NCBI RefSeq assembly: GCF_001870465.1
Contig: NZ_MDGK01000055.1
Span: forward strand, 186,001-250,000
Direction of reading: 5' to 3'
Source of the DNA: Pseudomonas extremorientalis
GTDB taxonomy: Bacteria; Pseudomonadota; Gammaproteobacteria; Pseudomonadales; Pseudomonadaceae
Length of the DNA: 64,000 nt
Both the position numbers and the translations under genes were made by a program. Under the pieces are notes generated by a model, which had not been told where the DNA came from, ran no database searches, and saw only the letters and a list, made by a program, of their open reading frames with translations. Positions 43,568 to 51,881 of the stretch are shown here, piece after piece (the first letter of the stretch is position 1; every line of letters begins with the position of its first letter).

Positions 43568-45100
43568 ATGCGCTCTCTGACCCTGCACCTGAAGATCCTG
43601 ATCACCATCCTGGTGGTTTTGGGTATTTCGGTCACCGCTTATCAGATCTTCGTGCTGGGGATCCCCGTCACCGAGGACGCCACCGACGACTTGTGGAACA
43701 TCGACGCCAAGGTCGAGTTCGTCGCCAACCCGAAAGACCCGGTGAAGATCCAGATGTTCGTGCCGCCCCTGAGCCGCGACTTCGTCAGCCTCAACGAAAG
43801 CTTCATCTCGAATAACTACGGGGTGAGCGTCAACCGCATCGACGGCAACCGCAAGGTCACCTGGTCGGCGCGCCGCGCCAAGGGTAACCAGACCCTGTAC
43901 TACCGCCTGGTGCTGACCAAGCGCTACAGCGGCGAGAAGGTCAAGGTCAAAGGCCCCACCTTCCGCGACAGCATCGCCGTGGAAGGCCCGGAAAAGATTG
44001 CCGCCGAAGCCCTGCTGGCGCCTATCCGCCAGCACTCGGCCGACGTCGAGACGTTTATCACCGAAGCGATCAAACGCACCAACAACCTCAACGACGACAA
44101 TGTGAAACTGCTGCTGGCGGGCGACCCTTCGACGCCACACAAGGCCAAGATCGTCGAGCTGCTGCTGTCCATCGCCCACGTGCCGGTGGAAAAGGTCCAC
44201 ACCATCCGCCTGGTCGCCGACCAGCCGCAAACCCCGGAACTGTGGTTGCGCAGCTTCAACGGCAATGACTGGTTGTACTTCAACCCGGAAACCGGCGAAC
44301 AGGGCCTGCCCGCCGACCGCCTGCTGTGGTGGACCGGTGATGAAAACCTGATCACCGTCGAGGGCGGCAAGAAGGCCATGGTGACCTTCAGTCTGAACAA
44401 CAGCGAGATGAACGCGATTCGCCTGGCCAAGCTGACCGACGAGAACACCGACGCCAACTTCCTCGAATACTCGCTGTACGGCCTGCCGCTGCAAACCCAG
44501 CAGACCTTCATGATCATGGTGATGATCCCGATTGGCGTGCTGGTGATCCTTATCCTGCGCAACCTGATCGGCCTGCAGACACTCGGCACGTTCACCCCGG
44601 TGCTGATCGCCCTGGCGTTCCGCGAGACGCAGCTGGGCTTCGGGATTGTGCTGTTTACGATTATCACGGCGCTGGGGCTGTCCCTCAGGTCGTACCTGGA
44701 ACACCTGAAATTGCAGATGCTGCCAAGGTTGTCGGTGGTGCTGACCTTCGTAGTAGTGCTGATTGCGGCCATCAGCCTGTTCAGCCATAAGCTGGGGCTG
44801 GAGCGCGGGTTGTCGGTGGCGCTGTTCCCCATGGTGATCCTGACCATGACCATCGAACGCCTGTCCATCACCTGGGAGGAACGCGGCGCCAACCATGCGC
44901 TGAAAGTGGCGATTGGTACGCTGTTCGCGGCGTCCCTGGCGCACCTGATCATGAGCGTGCCGGAGCTGATCTACTTCGTGTTCACCTTCCCGGCGATCCT
45001 GCTGATCCTGGTGGGGTTCATGCTGGCTATGGGGCGTTATCGCGGTTACCGCCTGACCGAGCTGGTGCGTTTCAAGGCGTTCTTGAAGGCTGACCGGTAA
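43568..45100 (+). CDS. Inactive transglutaminase-like protein fused to 7TM
   Basis: A 510-residue inner-membrane protein. An N-terminal anchor (ILITILVVLGISVTAYQIF) is followed by a periplasmic transglutaminase-like domain (about 30-295). It contains PLSRDFVSLNESFI, LLLSIAHVPVEKVHTIRL and WLYFNPETGEQG, in which the usual Cys is not apparent. Seven C-terminal helices follow from about residue 310. The arrangement is a known one, described in comparative studies as inactive transglutaminase fused to seven helices. Its stop overlaps the ATG of the ATP-grasp gene by one base, so the two proteins are made together. Likely role: periplasmic substrate binding and signalling or transport. Confidence 0.82.
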   Translation: MRSLTLHLKILITILVVLGISVTAYQIFVLGIPVTEDATDDLWNIDAKVEFVANPKDPVKIQMFVPPLSRDFVSLNESFISNNYGVSVNRIDGNRKVTWSARRAKGNQTLYYRLVLTKRYSGEKVKVKGPTFRDSIAVEGPEKIAAEALLAPIRQHSADVETFITEAIKRTNNLNDDNVKLLLAGDPSTPHKAKIVELLLSIAHVPVEKVHTIRLVADQPQTPELWLRSFNGNDWLYFNPETGEQGLPADRLLWWTGDENLITVEGGKKAMVTFSLNNSEMNAIRLAKLTDENTDANFLEYSLYGLPLQTQQTFMIMVMIPIGVLVILILRNLIGLQTLGTFTPVLIALAFRETQLGFGIVLFTIITALGLSLRSYLEHLKLQMLPRLSVVLTFVVVLIAAISLFSHKLGLERGLSVALFPMVILTMTIERLSITWEERGANHALKVAIGTLFAASLAHLIMSVPELIYFVFTFPAILLILVGFMLAMGRYRGYRLTELVRFKAFLKADR

Positions 45101-46086
45101 TGTTCGGTTTCTGGAAGACCTGGAAAGCCCTGGAAGCGCGCGGGATCATGGGCATCAACCGGCGTAACGCCGACTACGTGCTCAAGTACAACAAGCGCAG
45201 CCTGTACCCGATCGTGGATGACAAGATCATCACCAAGGAGCGCGCGCTGGCGGCCGGCATCCATGTACCGGAAATGTACGGGGTGATCAGCACCGAGAAA
45301 GAAATCGACAAGCTCGACGAGATCATCGGCGGGCGCAGCGACTTCGTGATCAAGCCGGCCCAGGGCGCCGGCGGGGACGGCATCCTGGTGGTCGCCGACC
45401 GCTTTGAAGGGCGCTATCGCACGGTGTCGGGCAAGATCATCAGCCATGAAGAGATCGAGCATCAGATTTCCAGCATCCTCACTGGCCTGTATTCCCTGGG
45501 CGGCCACCGTGATCGTGCGTTGATCGAATACCGTGTGGTGCCCGACCAGATCTTCAAGAGCATCAGCTATGAAGGCGTGCCGGACATTCGCATCATCGTG
45601 CTGATGGGCTACCCGGTGATGGCGATGCTGCGCTTGCCGACCCGCCAGTCGGGCGGCAAGGCCAACCTGCACCAGGGTGCAATTGGCGTCGGCGTGGACC
45701 TCGCCACCGGCCTGACCCTGCGCGGCACCTGGCTGAACAACATCATTACCAAACACCCCGACACCACCAATGCGGTGGATGGCGTGCAGCTGCCCAACTG
45801 GGACGGTTTCATGAAGCTCGCCGCCGGCTGCTATGAGCTGTGCGGGCTGGGCTATATCGGCGTGGACATGGTGCTGGACCAGGAAAAAGGCCCGTTGATC
45901 CTGGAACTGAATGCGCGGCCTGGGCTGAATATCCAGATTGCCAATGACTGCGGCCTGACCCTGCGCACCCATGCGGTGGAAGCACGGTTGGAAGCGCTGA
46001 ACGCCGCTGGCGTGACAGAAACCCCGGAAGAACGGGTGAAGTTCGTGCAGGAAATGTTTGGACATATTCCCCCCGTCGAAGGCTGA
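45100..46086 (+). CDS. RimK-like ATP-grasp ligase
   Basis: A 328-residue alpha-L-glutamate-ligase-like protein. The ATP-grasp features are SDFVIKPAQGAGGDGILVV for nucleotide binding, RDRALIEYRVVPDQIF, PDIRIIVLMGYPVMAMLRLPT and the metal-binding LILELNARPGLNIQIAN. It should form an amide bond, adding glutamate or another amino acid to an unknown acceptor in the cytoplasm. It is translationally coupled to the transglutaminase-7TM gene. The acceptor cannot be told from the sequence. Confidence 0.84.
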   Translation: MFGFWKTWKALEARGIMGINRRNADYVLKYNKRSLYPIVDDKIITKERALAAGIHVPEMYGVISTEKEIDKLDEIIGGRSDFVIKPAQGAGGDGILVVADRFEGRYRTVSGKIISHEEIEHQISSILTGLYSLGGHRDRALIEYRVVPDQIFKSISYEGVPDIRIIVLMGYPVMAMLRLPTRQSGGKANLHQGAIGVGVDLATGLTLRGTWLNNIITKHPDTTNAVDGVQLPNWDGFMKLAAGCYELCGLGYIGVDMVLDQEKGPLILELNARPGLNIQIANDCGLTLRTHAVEARLEALNAAGVTETPEERVKFVQEMFGHIPPVEG

Positions 46087-46185
46087 TCAGGTCTTCAATC
46101 TGTCTATCCCCGACATCCCCCCTAGGAGCAAATCCTACGGGGGACTACAATCCCCTCCCCCGCGCCAATGGCTGATCCACCCCGC

Positions 46186-47529
46186 ATGTTGACCTGCTCC
46201 GTACACCCGCTGCCCTACCGGGCCAACCCCGCCGAGTATTTCGCGGCGATTCGCCATGCGCCTGGCGCAGTGCTGCTGGACAGCGGCCGACCGGCAGCCG
46301 AGCGCGGACGGTATGACCTGTTGAGCGCGTGGCCACAAACGACATTGACGGTATCGCACGACGAAAGCGGCAGTGATTTCCTGCAACGCTTGCGTGCAAA
46401 TCTTACGCAGTTGGGCGAGGCGGATCTGCCTGCTGGTTATGAGCTGCCGTTTGCCGGTGGGTTGATCGGTTACCTGAGCTATGACTTTGGCCGACACCTG
46501 GAGCACATGCCGCACCTCGCCGTGGATGACCTGCACCTGCCGGATGCGCGCTTCGGGCTGTATGCCTGGGCATTGATCAGTGATCATCAGGCGCAGACCA
46601 GCCAGCTCGTGTTTCATCCGACACTGGCCGATAGCGAGCAGCAACGCTTGATCGCTCTGTTCGGCCAGCCGGTCGCCGACAGCGCGGCAATCTTCAAGTT
46701 GAACGGTCCCATGGCGCCGGACCTCACCGCCGAGGCCTACCGCCAGGCTATCGTGCGCATCCAAGATTACATCCAGGCCGGCGACTGCTACCAAGTGAAC
46801 TTTGCCCAGCGTTTCCGGGCCCCGTGCATCGGCGATCCATGGGTCGCTTACTGCGCCCTGCGCGAAGCCTGCCCGACGCCGTTCTCCGGGTTCCAGAGCC
46901 TGCCGGACGACGGCGCGGTGCTGAGCCTGTCGCCAGAGCGTTTCGTGCACATCAGCAAACGCCAGGTCGAAACCCGCCCCATCAAAGGCACCCGCCCACG
47001 CGGCCTGACGCCTGAGGAAGACGCCGCCAACGCCGCCGAACTGCTGGCCAGCCCCAAGGACCGCGCCGAAAACCTGATGATTGTCGACCTGCTGCGCAAC
47101 GACCTGGGGCGCACCTGCCGCACCGGCTCGGTCAGCGTGCCGGAGCTGTTCAGCCTGGAAAGCTACCCCAACGTGCACCACCTGGTGAGCAGCGTCATCG
47201 GCGAGCTGGCCGACGGCAAGGACGCGCTCGACCTGATCGCCGGCAGCTTCCCCGGCGGCTCCATCACCGGCGCGCCGAAGATCCGTGCGATGCAGATCAT
47301 CGACGAGCTGGAGCCGACTCGCCGTGGGTTGTACTGCGGCTCGCTGGTGTACCTGGATGTGCGCGGCGAGATGGACAGTTCCATCGCCATTCGCAGTTTG
47401 CTGGTGAAGGATGGCCAGGTTTGTTGCTGGGGCGGCGGCGGGATTGTCGCGGACTCGGAATGGGAGGCGGAGTACCAGGAGTCGCTGACGAAGGTGCGGG
47501 TGTTGTTGGAGACACTGGACGGTTTGTAG
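46186..47529 (+). CDS. pabB: Aminodeoxychorismate synthase component I
   Basis: A 447-residue chorismate-utilising enzyme that makes 4-amino-4-deoxychorismate for folate synthesis, taking ammonia from a PabA subunit encoded elsewhere. Motifs are PFAGGLIGYLSYDFGRHLE, YIQAGDCYQVNFAQRF, RPIKGTRPRG, NLMIVDLLRNDLGR and PGGSITGAPKIRAMQIIDELEP. The start is uncertain: ATG 46186 (MLTCSVHPLPYRANP) matches the family start, while ATG 46168 adds six residues. Confidence 0.93.
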   Translation: MLTCSVHPLPYRANPAEYFAAIRHAPGAVLLDSGRPAAERGRYDLLSAWPQTTLTVSHDESGSDFLQRLRANLTQLGEADLPAGYELPFAGGLIGYLSYDFGRHLEHMPHLAVDDLHLPDARFGLYAWALISDHQAQTSQLVFHPTLADSEQQRLIALFGQPVADSAAIFKLNGPMAPDLTAEAYRQAIVRIQDYIQAGDCYQVNFAQRFRAPCIGDPWVAYCALREACPTPFSGFQSLPDDGAVLSLSPERFVHISKRQVETRPIKGTRPRGLTPEEDAANAAELLASPKDRAENLMIVDLLRNDLGRTCRTGSVSVPELFSLESYPNVHHLVSSVIGELADGKDALDLIAGSFPGGSITGAPKIRAMQIIDELEPTRRGLYCGSLVYLDVRGEMDSSIAIRSLLVKDGQVCCWGGGGIVADSEWEAEYQESLTKVRVLLETLDGL

Positions 47530-47539
47530 TGACTGGGCT

Positions 47540-47633
47540 GGCCTCTTCGCGGGCAAGCCCGCTCCCACATTTGACTGCATTCTCATGATGGAACTCGGTC
47601 AAGTGTGGGAGCTGGCTTGCCTGCGAAGAGGCC
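47540..47633. repeat. REPIN-like inverted pair between pabB and thrH
   Basis: GGCCTCTTCGCGGGCAAGC at the left and its approximate reverse complement GCTTGCCTGCGAAGAGGCC at the right surround CTCCCACATTTG...GTGTGGGAG. This is another REP class than the GGGGGCTTG type. It lies between convergent genes. Confidence 0.8.
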
Positions 47634-47652
47634 ATCAGCCGCGCTGAAAGCC

Positions 47653-48270
47653 TTACAGGCTCAACGACCGATTCGAGGCCTTGATGAATTCCTTCTTCAA
47701 ATCCTCAAAGGTATGCACCGCCGAGAATTGCGGGAATTCGCGAATCACGTTTTCCGGCGCGTGAAACAGAATCCCACGGTCGGCTTCGCCCAGCATGGTG
47801 GTGTCGTTGTAGGAGTCGCCGGCGGCGATCACGCGGTAGTAGAGGGTCTTGAAGGCCAATACCGACTGGCGCTTCGGATCTTTCTGGCGCAGTTGGTAAC
47901 CGACCACGCGATCGCTCTCGTCGGTGATCAGGCGGTGGCACAGCAGGGTCGGGAAACCCAGCTGACGCATCAGCGGCTGGGAGAATTCGTAGAAGGTGTC
48001 GGACAGGATCACCACCTGGAAGCGCTCGCGCAGCCAGTTGACGAACTCGACGGCGCCATCCAGCGGTTTGAGGGTGGCGATCACTGCCTGGATGTCGGCG
48101 AGCTTGAGCCCGTGCTCGTCGAGGATGCGCAGGCGCTGCTTCATCAGAACGTCGTAGTCGGGAATGTCCCGGGTGGTGGCGCGCAGGGATTCAATACCGG
48201 TTTTTTCGGCGAAGGCGATCCAGATTTCCGGAACCAGTACCCCTTCCAGGTCGAGACAGGCAATTTCCAC
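47653..48270 (-). CDS. thrH: ThrH, phosphoserine/homoserine phosphotransferase
   Basis: A 205-residue HAD enzyme, exactly the length of P. aeruginosa ThrH. Motif I reads CLDLEGVLVPE, motif II VILSDTFYEFSQPL, and motif IV GDSYNDTTMLGEAD. It acts as phosphoserine phosphatase and can transfer phosphate to homoserine. The start is a GTG at 48270 with GGGAG seven bases upstream; this gives the family start EIACLDLEG. It stands divergent from cysH. Confidence 0.93.
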   Translation of the reverse strand: MEIACLDLEGVLVPEIWIAFAEKTGIESLRATTRDIPDYDVLMKQRLRILDEHGLKLADIQAVIATLKPLDGAVEFVNWLRERFQVVILSDTFYEFSQPLMRQLGFPTLLCHRLITDESDRVVGYQLRQKDPKRQSVLAFKTLYYRVIAAGDSYNDTTMLGEADRGILFHAPENVIREFPQFSAVHTFEDLKKEFIKASNRSLSL

Positions 48271-48422
48271 AAGACACTCCCTTATAGATGTTGTTGGTTG
48301 AGCGAGCAAAAGGACTGCCGAACTCTAGCGATTCATGCTCGCCGCCGCAACGCAGGGCGGATTTTGATACCATCGCTCCCCTATAGAGCGCTCAGCGCCA
48401 CTGACCTGTAGGAACCGTCCTG

Positions 48423-49157
48423 ATGAACCAAGCCTTCGACGTCGCTGAACTCGCCGCGACTTATGCCAACAAATCCGCCCAGGACATTCTCAAGCTGGCC
48501 TTCAACCAGTTCGGTGATGACCTGTGGATTTCCTTCAGCGGCGCCGAGGACGTGGTGCTGGTAGACATGGCCTGGAAGCTGAACAAGAACGTCAAGGTGT
48601 TCAGCCTCGACACCGGGCGCTTGCACCCGGAGACCTATCGGTTCATTGAGCAGGTGCGCGAGTTCTACAAGATCGATATCGAGTTGATCTCGCCGGACCA
48701 GAGCAAGCTGGAACCCTTCGTCAAAGAGAAAGGCCTGTTCAGCTTCTATAAGGACGGCCACGGCGAATGCTGCGGCGTACGCAAGATCGAACCGCTGCGC
48801 CGTAAACTCGCCGGCGTCACTGCCTGGGCCACCGGCCAGCGCCGCGACCAGAGCCCCGGCACCCGCAGCCAGGTAGCGGCGCTGGAAATCGACACGGCCT
48901 TCTCTACCCCGGAACGCACCCTGTACAAGTTCAACCCGCTGGCGCAGATGACCAGTGAGGAAGTCTGGGGTTACATCCGCATGCTGGAGCTGCCTTACAA
49001 CAGCCTGCATGAGCGCGGCTTTATCAGCATCGGCTGCGAGCCCTGCACCCGCCCGGTGTTGCCGAACCAGCATGAGCGCGAAGGTCGCTGGTGGTGGGAG
49101 GAAGCCACGCAGAAGGAATGCGGGTTGCATGCGGGCAATATCATCAGCAAGGCCTGA
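48423..49157 (+). CDS. cysH: Adenylylsulfate (APS) reductase, CysH
   Basis: A 244-residue enzyme that reduces activated sulfate to sulfite. The nucleotide loop is SFSGAEDVVLVDMA. The 4Fe-4S cysteine pairs CC (in ECCGVRKIEPL) and CxxC (GCEPCTRPV) show that it is the iron-sulfur APS-reducing type usual in Pseudomonas, not the cluster-free PAPS reductase. ATGQRRDQSPGTR is the substrate-binding segment. It is a single gene followed by a REPIN. Confidence 0.95.
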   Translation: MNQAFDVAELAATYANKSAQDILKLAFNQFGDDLWISFSGAEDVVLVDMAWKLNKNVKVFSLDTGRLHPETYRFIEQVREFYKIDIELISPDQSKLEPFVKEKGLFSFYKDGHGECCGVRKIEPLRRKLAGVTAWATGQRRDQSPGTRSQVAALEIDTAFSTPERTLYKFNPLAQMTSEEVWGYIRMLELPYNSLHERGFISIGCEPCTRPVLPNQHEREGRWWWEEATQKECGLHAGNIISKA

Positions 49158-49173
49158 AGTTGCGCTGTAAAAA

Positions 49174-49266
49174 ATGTGGAAGGGGGCTTGCCCCCGATAG
49201 CGGTGGGTCAGCCAGGTCAATAGTGACTGACACTCCGCAATCGGGGGCAAGCCCCCTCCCACATTT
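49174..49266. repeat. REPIN downstream of cysH
   Basis: AATGTGGAAGGGGGCTTGCC on the left and GGGGGCAAGCCCCCTCCCACATT (right arm, 49244-49266) enclose GATAGCGGTGGGTCAG and a variable centre. It is the same REPIN family as at 39853; the left arm has one A for G change. Confidence 0.86.
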
Positions 49267-49514
49267 GAGTTATGTTAGCCACTGAACGTGTACACACATA
49301 TGTAACCATCGGTGCCATTTATGTGTGCAATCCATCTTGTTTCGCACCATTACGTAACACCTCTCCCCTCCTGCCTTTTGTCTTTACAAATAGCCCGGTT
49401 CCTACCAAAAAATAAATAACTGTTCAAACGGTCAATTTATATCGCTTTAAATTCAGCTAGTTATTCAATAAACCTATAAAAACGAAATTACCCCAGGTTT
49501 TCATAGATCAAAAA

Positions 49515-49531
49515 CTGGCACGCAAGTGGCT
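49515..49531 (+). promoter_or_regulatory. Candidate sigma-54 promoter of the NCS1 permease
   Basis: CTGGCACGCAAGTGGCT has a consensus -24 box (CTGGCACG) and GG-N10-GC spacing; the -12 box TGGCT deviates at one base from TTGCT. Transcription would begin near 49542. This fits nitrogen control of a purine or hydantoin uptake gene. Confidence 0.45.
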
Positions 49532-49547
49532 TAAGGCAAAACAAGCT

Positions 49548-49557
49548 TTGTATACAA
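49548..49557. promoter_or_regulatory. TTGTATACAA palindrome
   Basis: A perfect 10-bp palindrome of the kind bound by GntR/FadR-type regulators, placed just past the predicted transcription start. No GntR gene is adjacent. Confidence 0.35.
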
Positions 49558-49624
49558 TAAATACAAAACCTACATACACTTTGCCATCTGCGGCCTGGCT
49601 GCCGATGTGCTGGAGCCTGCCGGA

Positions 49625-51151
49625 ATGCGTACAAGCCTCTCGAATAATATCGCACTGGATCTGCCCTCCTCCCTGAAGCCCGAAGCCATCGAGCCCGGCC
49701 CTCTGGTGCTGAGCCCACGCCTGCACAACAAGGACCTGGCGCCCACCAAGGTTGAAGGCCGGCGCTGGGGTCGCTATAGCATCTTTGCGCTGTGGACCAA
49801 TGACGTACACAACATCGCCAACTACTCGTTTGCCATTGGCTTGTATGCACTGGGCCTGGGCGGCTGGCAGATTCTGTTGTCTCTCGGCATCGGTGCCGCG
49901 CTGGTGTACTTCTTCATGAACTTGTCGGGCTATATGGGGCAAAAGACCGGTGTGCCGTTTCCAGTGATCAGCCGTATCAGCTTCGGCATTCATGGCGCGC
50001 AGATTCCGGCGTTGATCCGCGCGGTGATTGCGATTGCCTGGTTCGGTATCCAGACCTACCTGGCCTCGGTGGTTTTCCGCGTGTTGCTGACGGCGATTCA
50101 TCCAGGCTTTGCCGAATACGACCACAATTCGATCCTGGGCCTGTCGTCCCTCGGCTGGGTGTGTTTCGTGGCAATCTGGCTGGTGCAATTGGTGATCCTG
50201 GCCTACGGCATGGAAATGGTACGCCGCTACGAAGGCTTCGCCGGGCCGGTGATTTTACTCACCGTGGCGTCGTTGGCCGGTTGGATGTATTTCCAGACCG
50301 GCGGGATCATCGCCTGGTCGATCCGCGAGCCGCTGAGCGGCGGCGAGATGTGGCGCAATATCTTTGCCGGCGGCGCGCTGTGGCTGGCTATCTACGGCAC
50401 GCTGATCCTCAATTTCTGTGACTTCGCCCGCTCCTCGCCGTGCCGCAAGACCATTCAGGTGGGTAATTTCTGGGGCCTGCCAGTGAATATCCTGGTGTTT
50501 GCCGCGATCACCGTGCTGCTGTGCGGCGGGCAATTCCAGCTCAATGGCCGAGTGATCGAAAGCCCGACCGAGATCATCGCGGCCATCCCGAATACCTTCT
50601 TCCTGGTGCTGGGCTGCCTGGCGTTCCTGATCGTCACCGTGGCGGTGAACATCATGGCCAACTTTGTCGCGCCGGCCTTTGTGCTGAGCAACCTGGCGCC
50701 CAAGTACCTGAACTTCCGCCGCGCCGGGTTGATCAGCGCCACCGTGGCGGTGCTGATCCTGCCGTGGAACCTCTACAACAGCCCCCTGGTGATCGTGTAC
50801 TTCCTGTCCGGCCTGGGCGCGCTGTTGGGGCCACTGTATGGGGTGATCATGGTCGATTACTGGTTGATCCGTAAAAGCCAGGTGGACGTGCCGCAGTTGT
50901 ACAGCGAAGACCCGCGCGGCGTTTATTACTACAGCCGTGGAGTCAATTTGCGTGCGGTGGCAGCGTTTATTCCTGCGGCGGTGATCGCCATTCTCCTGGC
51001 CTTGTTACCGGGTTTTGCCAACGTGTCACCGTTTTCCTGGATGTTTGGCGCCGGTATTGCAGGGCTGTTGTACTTGCTGATCGCCAAGCGCCAGCCGTTC
51101 TACGCCGATGTCAGCGGCGAAAGCATTGCCGTCGATAACGTCAGTCATTAA
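49625..51151 (+). CDS. NCS1-family allantoin/hydantoin-type permease
   Basis: A 508-residue inner-membrane carrier with twelve predicted helices. NCS1 signatures are DLAPTKVEGRRWGRYSIFALW (read as adjoining short motifs), WTNDVHNIANYSFAIGLY, PFPVISRISFGIHGAQIPAL, WFGIQTYLAS and NFCDFARSSP. The nearest known functions are allantoin (PucI) or hydantoin (Mhp1/HyuP) uptake. The racemase gene starts 13 bases downstream and supports a hydantoin-ring substrate. The ATG at 49625 follows GGAG. Confidence 0.88.
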   Translation: MRTSLSNNIALDLPSSLKPEAIEPGPLVLSPRLHNKDLAPTKVEGRRWGRYSIFALWTNDVHNIANYSFAIGLYALGLGGWQILLSLGIGAALVYFFMNLSGYMGQKTGVPFPVISRISFGIHGAQIPALIRAVIAIAWFGIQTYLASVVFRVLLTAIHPGFAEYDHNSILGLSSLGWVCFVAIWLVQLVILAYGMEMVRRYEGFAGPVILLTVASLAGWMYFQTGGIIAWSIREPLSGGEMWRNIFAGGALWLAIYGTLILNFCDFARSSPCRKTIQVGNFWGLPVNILVFAAITVLLCGGQFQLNGRVIESPTEIIAAIPNTFFLVLGCLAFLIVTVAVNIMANFVAPAFVLSNLAPKYLNFRRAGLISATVAVLILPWNLYNSPLVIVYFLSGLGALLGPLYGVIMVDYWLIRKSQVDVPQLYSEDPRGVYYYSRGVNLRAVAAFIPAAVIAILLALLPGFANVSPFSWMFGAGIAGLLYLLIAKRQPFYADVSGESIAVDNVSH

Positions 51152-51164
51152 TCAAGGACCTTCC

Positions 51165-51881
51165 ATGCGTATCCTCGTGGTCAACGTCAACACCACCGAA
51201 TCCATCACTGAAACCATCGCCCAGCAGGCGCGCGCCGTGGCTGCGCCGGGCACCGAGATTGTCGGGCTCACGCCGTACTTCGGCGCCGAATCGGTGGAGG
51301 GCAACTTTGAAAGCTATCTGGCGGCCATCGCGGTGATGGACCGGGTGATGGCCTATGACCAGCCGTTTGATGCAGTGATCCAGGCCGGGTACGGCGAGCA
51401 TGGTCGTGAAGGTTTGCAGGAATTGCTCAACGTGCCGGTGGTGGACATCACCGAAGCCGCCGCCAGCACGGCGATGTTCCTGGGTCACGCCTACTCGGTA
51501 GTGACGACCCTGGACCGCACGGTGCCGCTGATCGAAGACCGCCTGAAACTGGCCGGCCTGTACCAGCGCTGCGCCTCGGTGCGCGCCAGTGGCATGGCGG
51601 TGCTGGAGTTGGAAGAAAACCCGCTGGCAGCGATGGAGGCCATCGTGCGCCAGGCGGAACTGGCCATCAGCGAAGACAAGGCCGAGGTGATCTGCCTGGG
51701 CTGTGGCGGCATGGCCGGGCTGGATGAGCAGATTCGCCAGCGCACCGGTGTGCCGGTGGTGGATGGGGTGACAGCGGCGGTGACCATTGCCGAGTCGCTG
51801 GTGCGGCTGGGGTTGTCGACGTCGAAGATCAGGACTTACGCAACGCCAAGGGCGAAAAAAGTCATCGGTTGGCCGCGCTGA
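51165..51881 (+). CDS. Hydantoin/allantoin racemase-family protein
   Basis: A 238-residue Asp/Glu/hydantoin racemase-type protein. MRILVVNVNTTESIT is the typical start, VPVVDITEAAASTAMFLGH the centre, and CLGCGGMAG (Cys180) carries the second catalytic cysteine. At the place of the first catalytic cysteine it has QAGYGEHG (Gly75) where hydantoin racemases have CFGDP. It probably interconverts enantiomers of a hydantoin or allantoin brought in by the permease. No hydantoinase or allantoinase lies nearby. Its last 20 bases overlap the end of the convergent LysR gene. Confidence 0.85.
   Translation: MRILVVNVNTTESITETIAQQARAVAAPGTEIVGLTPYFGAESVEGNFESYLAAIAVMDRVMAYDQPFDAVIQAGYGEHGREGLQELLNVPVVDITEAAASTAMFLGHAYSVVTTLDRTVPLIEDRLKLAGLYQRCASVRASGMAVLELEENPLAAMEAIVRQAELAISEDKAEVICLGCGGMAGLDEQIRQRTGVPVVDGVTAAVTIAESLVRLGLSTSKIRTYATPRAKKVIGWPR

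Larger units (their letters stand above)
49267..49624. other. AT-rich control region upstream of the NCS1 permease
   Basis: About 360 bases without a supported gene and clearly lower in G+C than both flanks. It holds a candidate sigma-54 promoter and a palindrome, listed separately. I see no tRNA, terminator or insertion sequence in it. Confidence 0.55.

Noticed and set aside
51862..51881. 20-base tail overlap of racemase and LysR genes, and the 4-base overlap of corA with the amidotransferase gene, as signs of misassembly
   Set aside because: Both are convergent ends with intact, full-length proteins on each strand; short tail overlaps are common in compact genomes.
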